From NCBI GenBank assembly GCA_024236015.1, contig JACKLK010000002.1, positions 186,001-250,000 of the forward strand: DNA of 64,000 bases, given 5' to 3'. The notes beneath the pieces were generated by a model. It saw only the letters and a program-made list of their open reading frames with translations. It did not search any database and had not been told where the DNA came from. Each line of letters opens with the position of its first letter. The stretch's first letter is position 1. Made by a program: the position numbers and the translations under genes. Shown piece after piece: positions 26,997 to 37,159 of the stretch. The DNA comes from Rhodoferax sp. Lineage in GTDB: Bacteria > Pseudomonadota > Gammaproteobacteria > Burkholderiales > Burkholderiaceae_C.

Positions 26997-27662
26997 ATGA
27001 GCACATCCGCCCCCTGGACCATCGATGTCGTGTCCGATGTCGTCTGCCCCTGGTGTTACATCGGCAAGCGCAAGCTCGAAGCCGCGCTGGAGCAGGCGCG
27101 CCAGGCCGGACTGCGCGAGCCCGAGGTTCGCTGGCATCCGTTCCAGCTGAATCCCGACATGCCGCTCGAGGGCATCTCGCGCAAGCAATACCTGGAAGAC
27201 AAGTTCGGCGGCCCGCAGCGCGCGTCCGAGATCTATGCCCGGGTCAAGGCCGCCGGCAAGGCCGCGGGGCTCGACCTCGACATCGACGGCATCACGCTGC
27301 AACCCAATACGCTGGCCGCCCACGCCTTGCTGGCCTTTGCGCAGCAACACGGCGCCGCGGTCGGCAGCGACGTCAAGGAGCGCCTGCTCAAGGCCTATTT
27401 CGTCGAGAACCGGTTCATCGGCAGCACCGACGAACTGGTGGCGATTGCCGGCGAGGCCGGGCTCGACGCCGATGCCGCGCGTGCGTTCATCAGCGATCCG
27501 CAGCAACTGCAGCAGGTCGCCGATGCCGACAAGCGGGCTCGCCAGATGGGCATCGGCGGCGTACCGTTCTTCATCTTCAACCAGAAGGTGGCGGTATCCG
27601 GCGCCCAGGATCCCGCGCAACTGCTGCAGGCGATGCAGCAGTCGCTGGCCGCCCAGGCCTGA
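26997..27662 (+). CDS. DsbA-family oxidoreductase, FrnE/HCCA-isomerase-like
   Basis: A 221-residue protein of the DsbA-like thioredoxin fold. The active-site CPWC at residues 18-21 (DVVCPWCYIGKRKLE) is followed by a helical insertion. The cis-Pro loop is IGGVPFFIFN. There is no signal peptide, so it acts in the cytoplasm, as the FrnE group does. It is probably a disulfide-exchange or glutathione-dependent isomerase enzyme. Confidence 0.9.
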   Translation: MSTSAPWTIDVVSDVVCPWCYIGKRKLEAALEQARQAGLREPEVRWHPFQLNPDMPLEGISRKQYLEDKFGGPQRASEIYARVKAAGKAAGLDLDIDGITLQPNTLAAHALLAFAQQHGAAVGSDVKERLLKAYFVENRFIGSTDELVAIAGEAGLDADAARAFISDPQQLQQVADADKRARQMGIGGVPFFIFNQKVAVSGAQDPAQLLQAMQQSLAAQA

Positions 27663-27880
27663 TTCCGCGGCCCGGCGGCGCTCGTCGGGCCGCCGCCCCC
27701 CTCGTTGCGTGGTTTCGCGTTTGGCGGCCCTGCGGTATGGTGTCCAGGCATCGTCGCGGTGATGCTCGGCATCGACGCGCACAGGGGCCGCTTTCGTGGA
27801 CTGGTTCACGGTGGCCTCGCGCCATGCGTGGCTAGAATGAAAGTGTCCTGCCACATTGTTTCAGTCTCAAGGGGTCAGCC

Positions 27881-28639
27881 ATGTCGATTTCGGGGAATAG
27901 TCTGCCAGCCTGGCGCATGGTGTCCGGCGCGATGCGCAAGTTTGCGGCCGTGGCCCTGCTCGCAGGTGCCAGCGTGGCCTCAGCCGGCTACGTGACCAGC
28001 TTCGACCAGGCCGTGCTCGACGACATCTTCTCGCAGACCTCGTTCGGCGGCTACGACATCGACATCCGTTTCAACGCGCCTTTGTCCGTCGTCGCGCCGG
28101 TCGTGGCGGACCTCAGCAGTACCGAGGAGTTCAACGGGAACAACGATTTCTCCCTCAGCTGGCTGGCCGGCGAGCTGCAGGTGCCGAACTTCACGGTGGC
28201 TCTTTTCTTCGTCGACACGATCTCCTTCTGCGGCGGGCCGGGCAGCAACATCATCGGGTGCGGCAGCCGGCCGGGCGGTCTGATCGCACTCCAGTCGGCG
28301 GCCGCGGCCGGAAACAACGGCACCGTGCTGTTCGCACACGAGCTGGGCCACAACCTGGGGCTGACGCACCTGTCGGTCAGCGGCAACCTGATGCATCCCA
28401 CGATCACCGGTGCGAGCGCGCTGAACGAAACGCAGGTGGGCTCGTTCCTCGACCTGACCACCGGCGCCAGCCTGAGCTCGATCCTGCGCGATGATGGCGG
28501 GCAGCTCTATATCTCCGTCACGCCGATCGCGGTGCTGGCCGCCGCGGTACCGGAGCCGCAGACCTGGGCCATGATGCTGGCCGGCCTGCTGGGCGTGGCG
28601 GGCTGGGCCCGGCGCCGCCAGCGGGCATGGGAACGCTGA
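27881..28639 (+). CDS. Secreted metzincin-like protease with PEP-CTERM anchor
   Basis: A 252-residue exported protein. It has an N-terminal signal peptide (MRKFAAVALLAGASVASA, from residue 18), a zinc site HELGHNLGLTH at about residue 152, and a Met-turn-like GNLMHPT after it. A C-terminal PEP-CTERM tail (VPEPQTWAMMLAGLLG, then WARRRQR) follows. The HExxHxxGxxH motif is that of metzincin metalloproteases. PEP-CTERM tails are recognised by exosortase. The start could also be the ATG at 27920 or 27932, but AAGGGG lies upstream of 27881. The next gene overlaps it by 13 bases. Confidence 0.85.
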   Translation: MSISGNSLPAWRMVSGAMRKFAAVALLAGASVASAGYVTSFDQAVLDDIFSQTSFGGYDIDIRFNAPLSVVAPVVADLSSTEEFNGNNDFSLSWLAGELQVPNFTVALFFVDTISFCGGPGSNIIGCGSRPGGLIALQSAAAAGNNGTVLFAHELGHNLGLTHLSVSGNLMHPTITGASALNETQVGSFLDLTTGASLSSILRDDGGQLYISVTPIAVLAAAVPEPQTWAMMLAGLLGVAGWARRRQRAWER

Positions 28640-29133
28640 AACCTCGATTCCCGACGCTGGCCTTCCTGCTGCTGGCCGGCAGCTTCATGGCAGGATGCGT
28701 GGCTGCCGCCGCCCCCGCCGACTGGCGCACCTGGGACCTGGGCGCCTTCCGGATGCGCGCACCGGCCGACCTGCGTCATGCGGCCGGTGGCATCGACTCC
28801 CAGGCTGGCGCGCTGACGACCGCTGCGCTGCGCATCGACTACGACTTCGGCCTGTATTCCGATCCGCTGGACCGGCGCGCCGACACGCTGGACTACCAGT
28901 CCCGGGCCGGCACGGTCGACGGACTCGCGGCCCGGTTCGTGCGTTACCGCATCGCCCCGGCCGGAGCACAGGCCGGGCAGGCGTGTTCCGGTGTCCACGT
29001 GCCTGAGGTGCGCAGCTCGGGCATGGGGTCGCTGGCATTGACCGTGCTGGCCTGCGCCGAGCACGCCGACGGCCTGCGCGACGTACCGGCCATGCTGGGG
29101 TCGATCCGTTTCCAGCCGCCAGCCCGGCGCTGA
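28627..29133 (+). CDS. Probable lipoprotein of unknown function
   Basis: A 168-residue protein. The signal peptide ends in FMAGC, a lipobox with the lipid-bearing Cys at residue 24, so it is probably anchored in a membrane facing the periplasm. The mature part has no known motif. Its start overlaps the PEP-CTERM protease gene by 13 bases and so it may be translated together with it. It converges with comM: the comM stop begins directly after its own stop. Confidence 0.75.
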   Translation: MGTLKPRFPTLAFLLLAGSFMAGCVAAAAPADWRTWDLGAFRMRAPADLRHAAGGIDSQAGALTTAALRIDYDFGLYSDPLDRRADTLDYQSRAGTVDGLAARFVRYRIAPAGAQAGQACSGVHVPEVRSSGMGSLALTVLACAEHADGLRDVPAMLGSIRFQPPARR

Positions 29134-30687
29134 TCAACCCCCCGCCAGACCTGAGCCCCGGCGGTACTGCATCGCCTCGGCCAGGTGCTCGACCACCACG
29201 GCATCGGCCTGCGCCAGGTCGGCGATCGTGCGCGCCACCTTCAGCACCCGGTGCGTGCCGCGGGCCGACCAGCCCAGGCGCGTGGCGGCCATCTGCAGGA
29301 AGCGGATGGCGGTGTCGTCCAGCGCGATATGGGTGTCGATCTCCGCTCCCTGCAATGCCTGGTTCGGCTTGCCCTGGCGCGATGTCGCCTGCGCGCGGGC
29401 CGCGGCGACCCGCGCGCGCACCACGGCACTGGTGTCTCCGGTGGCGGCCTGCAGCAACGCGTCGCTGGGCAGGGCCGCCACTTCCACGTGCAGGTCGATC
29501 CGGTCGACCAGCGGGCCGCTGAGCCGGCCCTGGTAACGCGCGATCTGGTCGGGTGCGCAGCGGCAGGCGCGGTGTGGCGAACCGAGGTAACCGCAGGGGC
29601 AGGGATTCATCGCGGCGATCAGCTGGAACCGGGCCGGGAATTCGGCGCGCCGGGCCGCGCGGGCAATCGTGATGGTGCCGGTCTCCAGGGGCTCGCGCAG
29701 CGCCTCCAGCGCAGCGCGCGGAAATTCCGGCAGCTCGTCGAGGAACAACACGCCGTGATGCGCCAGCGAAATCTCGCCCGGACGCGGGGGCGAGCCGCCA
29801 CCGACCAAGGCCACCGCGCTGGCGCTGTGGTGCGGGCTGCAGGTCGGACGGCGACCCCAGTGTTCCAGCGCGAAGCGGCCGGCCAGGCTCGCCAGCGCGG
29901 CGCTTTGCAACGCTTCACCCACCGTCATCGGTGGCAGCAGGCCGGCGAACCGGTGTGCCAGCATGGACTTGCCCGAGCCTGGCGGACCGGTCATCAGGAC
30001 CCCATGGCTTCCGGCCGCAGCGATCTCGAGCGCACGCTTGGCGCCGGTTTGCCCCTTGACGTCGACCAGGTCGGGGTAGCCGTCGGCCACCGGGGCCGGG
30101 GACGCGGGTTCGACGCGGCTCCATCGGGTCGCCGGGGCTTGCGCAGCGTCGGCCGCAGCCGTATCGGACGGTGGCACGAACTGGCTGACGACGTCCAGCA
30201 GGTGCTCGGCCTGGTAGACGGTGGTGCCCGGCACCAGCGCCGCCTCCTGGGCATTGCCCGCCGGCAGCACCTGGCGCGGTCGGGCGGGATCGTCGTGCAA
30301 GGCCAGGCTCATCGCGAGTGCGCCCCGGACCGGGCGCAGCGCCCCCGACAGCGACAACTCGCCGGCAAATACGTGCCCGGCCAGCCGATCGGCGTCGATC
30401 TGGCCGCTGGCGGCGAGGATGCCCAGCGCGATCGGCAGGTCGAAGCGCCCGGAGTCCTTGGGCAGGTCGGCGGGCGCCAGGTTCACGGTGATGCGTTTGT
30501 TGTGCGGGAATTCCAGGCCGGAGTTCTGGATGGCGCATCGGACACGTTCCCGGGCCTCCTTGACCTCGACCTCGGCCAGGCCGACCAGGCCGAAACTGGG
30601 GAGCCCGTTGGCCAGATGCACCTCGACGGTGACCGCGGCCGCACCCATGCCGACCAATGCACGACTTTGGACCAGGGACAGGCTCAT
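29134..30687 (-). CDS. comM: Mg-chelatase-like ATPase, ComM/YifB
   Basis: A 517-residue protein. It has the N-terminal ChlI domain (VTVEVHLANGLPSFGLVGL), the Mg-chelatase AAA domain with Walker A GPPGSGKSMLAHRF near residue 236 and LFLDELPEF, a CPCGYLGSP loop, and the C-terminal block (RGTHRVLKVARTIADL). ComM is a hexameric helicase that drives branch migration during natural transformation. The ATG at 30687 starts MSLSLVQSRAL, the conserved beginning; an ATG five codons upstream is possible. It faces glnK across a 325-base regulatory region. Confidence 0.93.
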   Translation of the reverse strand: MSLSLVQSRALVGMGAAAVTVEVHLANGLPSFGLVGLAEVEVKEARERVRCAIQNSGLEFPHNKRITVNLAPADLPKDSGRFDLPIALGILAASGQIDADRLAGHVFAGELSLSGALRPVRGALAMSLALHDDPARPRQVLPAGNAQEAALVPGTTVYQAEHLLDVVSQFVPPSDTAAADAAQAPATRWSRVEPASPAPVADGYPDLVDVKGQTGAKRALEIAAAGSHGVLMTGPPGSGKSMLAHRFAGLLPPMTVGEALQSAALASLAGRFALEHWGRRPTCSPHHSASAVALVGGGSPPRPGEISLAHHGVLFLDELPEFPRAALEALREPLETGTITIARAARRAEFPARFQLIAAMNPCPCGYLGSPHRACRCAPDQIARYQGRLSGPLVDRIDLHVEVAALPSDALLQAATGDTSAVVRARVAAARAQATSRQGKPNQALQGAEIDTHIALDDTAIRFLQMAATRLGWSARGTHRVLKVARTIADLAQADAVVVEHLAEAMQYRRGSGLAGG

Positions 30688-30737
30688 GGTGGGAATCCTC
30701 ATTGCGGTGCATTCCAGACAGGCGCCCGCAACGGATT

Positions 30738-30763
30738 GCACCTGGATGGTGCGCCTCTGGTGC
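30738..30763 (+). promoter_or_regulatory. NtrC-type binding site upstream of glnK
   Basis: GCACCTGGATGGTGC (30738-30752) is a perfect dyad of GCACC and GGTGC, matching the NtrC consensus. A second weaker half, GCGCCTCTGGTGC (30751-30763), abuts it. The pair lies about 120 bases upstream of the sigma-54-like promoter, the normal enhancer range. Confidence 0.65.
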
Positions 30764-30852
30764 CGGCCGGTCCGATCGCAGTCCCGGGTCTGGATGTAAG
30801 CGATTGAAAACCAGGGTCCGCGCCCACGCATCGCGCCATGGAGCGACGGAGA

Positions 30853-30868
30853 TGGCACGGTCCATGCA
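30853..30868 (+). promoter_or_regulatory. Sigma-54-type promoter of glnK-amtB
   Basis: TGGCACGGTCCATGCA fits the sigma-54 form TGGCACG-N4-TTGCA with one change (A for T). Together with the NtrC site it indicates nitrogen-limited transcription of glnK-amtB. A leader of about 130 bases would follow. Confidence 0.65.
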
Positions 30869-31000
30869 TGGCATGCCCTGTTTCCACCATTGACACACGA
30901 ACTGGAGCCTGCCATGACCAACAAGACTGTGTGTGCCGACACATGGCGATGCGCCAACGCCGACCCCGGCATGGCGGCCAGCCTGATATTCAACCATTGA

Positions 31001-32784
<1,784 letters not shown>

Positions 32785-32849
32785 CCGATGGCCGTGCCGG
32801 ATCGGGCGTGACAGCCACCTGTTGCACCCGATCCGCCAGCACAGACCGG

Positions 32850-32885
32850 AACCCGCGCATGCCTTGGGCATGCGCGGGTTTTTCG
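32850..32885 (+). terminator. Intrinsic terminator after amtB
   Basis: Stem AACCCGCGCATGCC / GGCATGCGCGGGTT with a 3-base loop (32864-32866), ending in TTTTTCGTTT. A strong terminator of the glnK-amtB transcript. Confidence 0.9.
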
Positions 32886-32933
32886 TTTGTGCGCCGGCAC
32901 ATGCACAATGCGGGGATCGGAAAACGCATCATC

Positions 32934-33800
32934 ATGAGTTCAACCGTTCCACTGGCCTGCGGTGCCTTGCGTTGTGACATCTCGCCACAACGGGGCGCAT
33001 CCATTGCCGGCCTGTGGATGGACGACGTGCCGGTGCTGCGTTCCACACCCGGGGCGGCTCTCACCGACGTCCGGCTCTCGGGCTGTTATCCGCTGGTGCC
33101 GTTCTCGAACCGCATCGGCCATGCCACCTTGCAATGGAATGGCACCAGCCATCCGCTGGTGCGCAACTTCGCGCCGGAGCCGCATGCCATCCACGGCGTG
33201 GGCTGGCAACGGCCGTGGCAGCTGCTGGAGGCCGGCGAGACCTTTGCGCTGATGTCGTTCGAGCACCGCCCCGATCCGAGCTGGCCGTTCGCGTTCGACT
33301 GCTCGCAGGCCTTCCGCCTCGGGCCCGACGCGCTGGAGCTCACGCTCAGCGGCACCAACCAGTCCGACCAGCCGGCGCCTTTCGGCCTGGGCTGGCATCC
33401 GTATTTCGTCAAGCGGCCGCACGGCCATCTGCGGTTCCGCGCCGGCGGTCGCTGGGAGATGGGCGCGGACTATCTTCCCACCCATCACACGCCCGGCACC
33501 GGCCTCGACGCGCCCACCGCGTCACTGGCGATCGACCACTGTTACGACGGCTGGCACGGCGAGGCGCTGCTGCGCGATGCACGCATGTCGGTGCGCATCA
33601 CCTCCAGTCTCGATCATCTGGTGGTGTACACCAACAGCGCGCGCGACTTCGTCGCCATCGAGCCGGTCAGCCACGTCAATAATGCGGTCAACATGGCACA
33701 GGGCGACCCGGAGCGCCAGCGCCGGTTCGGCGTATGTATATTGCAGCCGGGCGAGTCTCTGAGCGCCAGCATGCGGATTGAAACAGGACCTACGACATGA
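32934..33800 (+). CDS. Aldose 1-epimerase-family protein
   Basis: A 288-residue beta-sandwich sugar epimerase (mutarotase family). Landmarks are NRIGHATLQWNG, the catalytic His in FAPEPHAIHGVGW, GLGWHPYFVK, and the catalytic Glu in FVAIEPVSHVNNAVN. It interconverts anomers of aldoses or a related sugar. The ATG at 32934 is used; one at 32901 would start inside the loop region just after the terminator. It overlaps the next gene as ATGA, so the pair acts on one sugar pathway. Confidence 0.88.
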   Translation: MSSTVPLACGALRCDISPQRGASIAGLWMDDVPVLRSTPGAALTDVRLSGCYPLVPFSNRIGHATLQWNGTSHPLVRNFAPEPHAIHGVGWQRPWQLLEAGETFALMSFEHRPDPSWPFAFDCSQAFRLGPDALELTLSGTNQSDQPAPFGLGWHPYFVKRPHGHLRFRAGGRWEMGADYLPTHHTPGTGLDAPTASLAIDHCYDGWHGEALLRDARMSVRITSSLDHLVVYTNSARDFVAIEPVSHVNNAVNMAQGDPERQRRFGVCILQPGESLSASMRIETGPTT

Positions 33801-34711
33801 AATGGCAGGCCGTCACCCAGGAACCCAGCGAACTGGGCGAATCACCGTTCTGGCATCCGCGGGAACGGCTGCTGTACTGGGTCGACATACCCGGGCGCAA
33901 GATCCTGCGCGCCAATCCGGTCACCGGCGCGGTGCAGGCGTGGGACATGCCGATGGAGCCCGGCTGCATCGCACCGGCGGCCAGCGGAGGACTGGTCGTG
34001 GCACTGCGCGACGGCATCTACCGCGCGCAGGAGTGGGGTGTCGGGCTGCGGCTGCTGCACCGGATCGATCACGATGTGATGACCACCCGGTTCAACGACG
34101 GCAAGGCCGACCCGCTGGGGCGTTTCTGGGCCGGCACCATGTACGAGCCGCGCACGGCCGCCGAGGCCGAGCTGCTGGTGCTCGACTGCCGTGACGGCCG
34201 CACGCCGCAGGTGCAACGCATGGCCGGCGACGCGACCGTCGCCAACGGGCTGGCGTGGTCGCCGGACCGCCAGCGGGTCTACTGGGCCGACACCCCGCAA
34301 CACTGCGTGCGCGTCTGGGACTGGGATGCCGATGCCAACGTGATGCGCAACGAACGCGAATTCCATCGGGTAGAACCCAAGCCGGCCCAATGGCAAAGCG
34401 GCATGCCGGGCTACCGCGGTCGGCCCGATGGTGCCGCGGTCGACACCCAGGGCAACTACTACGTGGCCATGTTCGAGGGGCAACGACTGCTCAAGATCGC
34501 GCCCGATGGCCGCTTGCTGCAGGAGATCGAAACCCCGGTGATGTGCCCGACCATGCCATGTTTCGGAGGCGACGACCTCAAGACCCTGTACATCACGAGC
34601 GCGCGCCACAACCGCCCGGCCCACGAGCTGCAGCGCTTCCCCCAGTCGGGTTGCATCTTCTCCACCCGCATCGAGGTTCCCGGACTGCCGGTCAACCTGT
34701 TTCGCGAGTGA
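33797..34711 (+). CDS. SMP-30/gluconolactonase/LRE-family lactonase
   Basis: A 304-residue six-bladed beta-propeller. It begins with the family block GESPFWHPRERLLYWVDIPG, then FNDGKADPLGRFWAGTM, NGLAWSPDRQRVYWAD, and the metal-site segment RPDGAAVDTQGNYYVAMFEG. Such enzymes hydrolyse sugar lactones using a divalent metal. Coupled with the epimerase gene, it suggests oxidation of an aldose to its lactone and then to the acid. The matching dehydrogenase is not in the window. Confidence 0.92.
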   Translation: MKWQAVTQEPSELGESPFWHPRERLLYWVDIPGRKILRANPVTGAVQAWDMPMEPGCIAPAASGGLVVALRDGIYRAQEWGVGLRLLHRIDHDVMTTRFNDGKADPLGRFWAGTMYEPRTAAEAELLVLDCRDGRTPQVQRMAGDATVANGLAWSPDRQRVYWADTPQHCVRVWDWDADANVMRNEREFHRVEPKPAQWQSGMPGYRGRPDGAAVDTQGNYYVAMFEGQRLLKIAPDGRLLQEIETPVMCPTMPCFGGDDLKTLYITSARHNRPAHELQRFPQSGCIFSTRIEVPGLPVNLFRE

Positions 34712-34719
34712 GAAAAATG

Positions 34720-34736
34720 TGAACGCGCCGCGTTCA
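34720..34736. promoter_or_regulatory. 17-base inverted repeat before glcE
   Basis: TGAACGCG-C-CGCGTTCA, perfect, 44 bases upstream of the glcE start and 8 bases after the lactonase stop. It could be an operator for glcE-glcF or a short hairpin after the lactonase gene. No T-tract follows. Confidence 0.5.
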
Positions 34737-34780
34737 AAAGCTTCACGCCGTCGCCGTGGCGGCTCGCTACCATTGGGCGC

Positions 34781-35881
34781 ATGGAATCGGTCCTGACATC
34801 CCTGGCGGAACAGATCCGCAGCGCCGCCGCGGCGGCGACGCCGCTGCGCATCCGCGGCGGCGGCAGCAAGGACTTTTATGGCCAGCAGCTGGTGGGCGCG
34901 TTGCTCGACACCGGCGCTCTGCGCGGTGTCACCAGCTACGAGCCCAGTGAACTGGTGGTCACCGTGCGGGCGGGTACTCCGCTGGCCGAACTCGAACAGT
35001 TGCTGCAGGGGCAATCGCAGTTCCTGCCGTTCGAGCCGCCGCATTTCGGCGCCGCGGCAACGGTCGGAGGCATGGTCGCCGCCGGCCTGTCGGGGCCCGC
35101 GCGTGCCGCCAGCGGCGGGGTGCGCGACTATGTGCTGGGCCTGACCCTGATGTCGGGCCAGGGCCGGCTGCTGCAATTCGGCGGTCAGGTCATGAAGAAC
35201 GTGGCCGGCTACGACGTGTCGCGCCTGATGGCCGGCTCGATGGGGACGCTGGGCCTGATCACCGAGGTCTCGCTCAAGGTGCTGCCGCGGCCGATGGCCG
35301 AGGCCACGTTGCGACTGGAGGCCGACCAGGCCGACGCCTTGCGCCGCCTGCGTGCATGGGCCGCGCGGCCCTTGCCGCTCGACGCCAGCGCCTGGATGCG
35401 GGTCGACGGCCGCGGCCTGCTCCACCTGCGGCTGCGTGGTGCCCAGGCCGCCGTGCATGCGGCCTGCCAGTCCATGGGTGGCGAGCGTGTGGACGCGGCG
35501 CCGGCGCATGCGTTCTGGCAGTCGCTGCGCGAGCACAGTGCCGATGTCTTCACGCGGCCGGACGACGCCTGCCTGTGGCGGCTCAGCGTGCCGGACACCA
35601 CCGGCGTGATGCCGCTGGCCGGCGACGATGCGTTGCTGGAGTGGGGCGGCGCACAGCGCTGGATACACGCCGGCGCGGCGCAGGCACAGGCCTTGCGCGA
35701 CGCCGCCGAACGTGCGGGCGGAACCGCCACCCTGTTCCGGCGCGCGGCCGACGGCAGCGCCGCCGATACGCCGGTGTTCCATCCGCTGGCGCCGGCGTTG
35801 CTGCAGATCCACCGCGCACTCAAGCAGCAGTTCGATCCGGCTGGCATCTTCGGTCCCGGTCGCATGTTCGCCGGGCTGTAG
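34781..35881 (+). CDS. glcE: Glycolate oxidase FAD-binding subunit GlcE
   Basis: A 366-residue protein of the FAD_binding_4 (PCMH) fold: LRIRGGGSKDFYGQ near residue 25, GGMVAAGLSGPARAASGGVR, then MKNVAGYDVSRLMAGSMGTL. GlcE is one of three subunits (GlcDEF) that oxidise glycolate to glyoxylate at the inner membrane. The glcF gene follows 21 bases later. No glcD is found upstream; a sugar lactonase gene lies there instead. Confidence 0.93.
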   Translation: MESVLTSLAEQIRSAAAAATPLRIRGGGSKDFYGQQLVGALLDTGALRGVTSYEPSELVVTVRAGTPLAELEQLLQGQSQFLPFEPPHFGAAATVGGMVAAGLSGPARAASGGVRDYVLGLTLMSGQGRLLQFGGQVMKNVAGYDVSRLMAGSMGTLGLITEVSLKVLPRPMAEATLRLEADQADALRRLRAWAARPLPLDASAWMRVDGRGLLHLRLRGAQAAVHAACQSMGGERVDAAPAHAFWQSLREHSADVFTRPDDACLWRLSVPDTTGVMPLAGDDALLEWGGAQRWIHAGAAQAQALRDAAERAGGTATLFRRAADGSAADTPVFHPLAPALLQIHRALKQQFDPAGIFGPGRMFAGL

Positions 35882-35902
35882 CAGCAGCGCCGTCACTTCG
35901 CC

Positions 35903-37159
35903 ATGCAGACCCAACTCGCCCCCGAATACAAGGATACGCCGGACGGCATCGCCGCCGAGGCCATCCTGCGCAAGTGCGTGCACTGCGGTTTCTGTACCGC
36001 GACCTGCCCGACCTACCAGCTGCTGGGCGATGAGCTCGACGGGCCGCGCGGACGCATCTACCTGATGAAGCAGGTGCTCGAAGGCCAGGCGCCGACCCGC
36101 AAGACCCAGCTGCACCTGGACCGTTGCCTGACCTGTCGCAATTGCGAGAGCACCTGCCCCAGCGGGGTGGAATACGGGCACCTGGTCGACATCGGCCGCA
36201 AGCTGGTCGATGCCAAGGTGTCGCGGCCGGCCACGGAGCAGGCCGTGCGCTGGGCGTTGAAGCAGGGGCTGCCGTCGCCGCTGTTTGCGCCGGCGATGCG
36301 CATGGGCCAGATGGTGCGCCCCTTGTTGCCGGCCGCCTTGCGCGCCAAGGTGCCGCCGCGCCAGCACGCGGGTGACCTGCCCACGCGCACCCATGGCCGG
36401 CGCATGCTGATGCTGGCCGGTTGCGTGCAGCCGGCCATGATGCCCAACATCAACCGGGCCACCGCCCGCGTGCTCGATGCCGCGGGCATCCAGGCCGTGG
36501 CCGCACCGGCCGCCGGCTGTTGCGGTGCCGTCAAGTTCCACCTCGACGATCAGGAGGGCGGCAAGCAGCAGATGCGGGCCAACATCGATGCCTGGTGGCC
36601 GTTCATCGACGGCACGCCGTCACCGGTGGAGGCGATCGTGATGAACGCGTCGGGCTGTGGCGTGACGGTCAAGGAATACGGGCACATCCTGCGCGATGAT
36701 CCGGCGTACGCCGACAAGGCCGCGCGCGTCAGCGCCCTGACGCGCGACCTGAGCGAATTGCTGCCCGAACTCGCGCAGTCGCTGGCCGGCCGCGTCGATG
36801 CGTCCCGTGCGGCATCGGCGGACGGGTCCGCGGCCCGCCTGGTGTTCCACCCGCCCTGCACGCTGCAGCACGGCCAGCAACTGCGCGGCGGCGTCGAGCA
36901 GCACCTGCGGGCCCTGGGGTTCGACCTGCAGCTGGCCGCCAACGAGGCCCATCTGTGCTGCGGCTCCGCCGGCACGTATTCGGTGTTGCAACCGGCCCTG
37001 GCGCTGCAGTTGCGCGACCGCAAGCTCGGCCATCTGGCCGCGGTCGCGCCCACCGTGATCGTGTCGGCCAACATCGGCTGCATCACGCATCTGCAGGGCG
37101 GCACCACCACGCCGGTGCGGCACTGGATCGAGGTGCTGGACGCGGCCCTGGCGCCCTAG
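35903..37159 (+). CDS. glcF: Glycolate oxidase iron-sulfur subunit GlcF
   Basis: A 418-residue protein. It has two 4Fe-4S motifs, CVHCGFCTATCP (about residue 26) and CLTCRNCESTCP (about 75), and two CCG domains (AAGCCGAVKFH and the later LCCGSAGTYS). It carries electrons from GlcD/GlcE to the quinone pool. The ATG at 35903 begins MQTQLAPEY. The stop TAG ends at 37159 and the stop of the convergent c-di-GMP gene begins at 37160, leaving no space for a terminator. Confidence 0.95.
   Translation: MQTQLAPEYKDTPDGIAAEAILRKCVHCGFCTATCPTYQLLGDELDGPRGRIYLMKQVLEGQAPTRKTQLHLDRCLTCRNCESTCPSGVEYGHLVDIGRKLVDAKVSRPATEQAVRWALKQGLPSPLFAPAMRMGQMVRPLLPAALRAKVPPRQHAGDLPTRTHGRRMLMLAGCVQPAMMPNINRATARVLDAAGIQAVAAPAAGCCGAVKFHLDDQEGGKQQMRANIDAWWPFIDGTPSPVEAIVMNASGCGVTVKEYGHILRDDPAYADKAARVSALTRDLSELLPELAQSLAGRVDASRAASADGSAARLVFHPPCTLQHGQQLRGGVEQHLRALGFDLQLAANEAHLCCGSAGTYSVLQPALALQLRDRKLGHLAAVAPTVIVSANIGCITHLQGGTTTPVRHWIEVLDAALAP

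Noticed and set aside
33842..36541. 899-codon minus-strand frame
   Set aside because: Lies over lactonase, glcE and glcF, which carry real family motifs on the plus strand.
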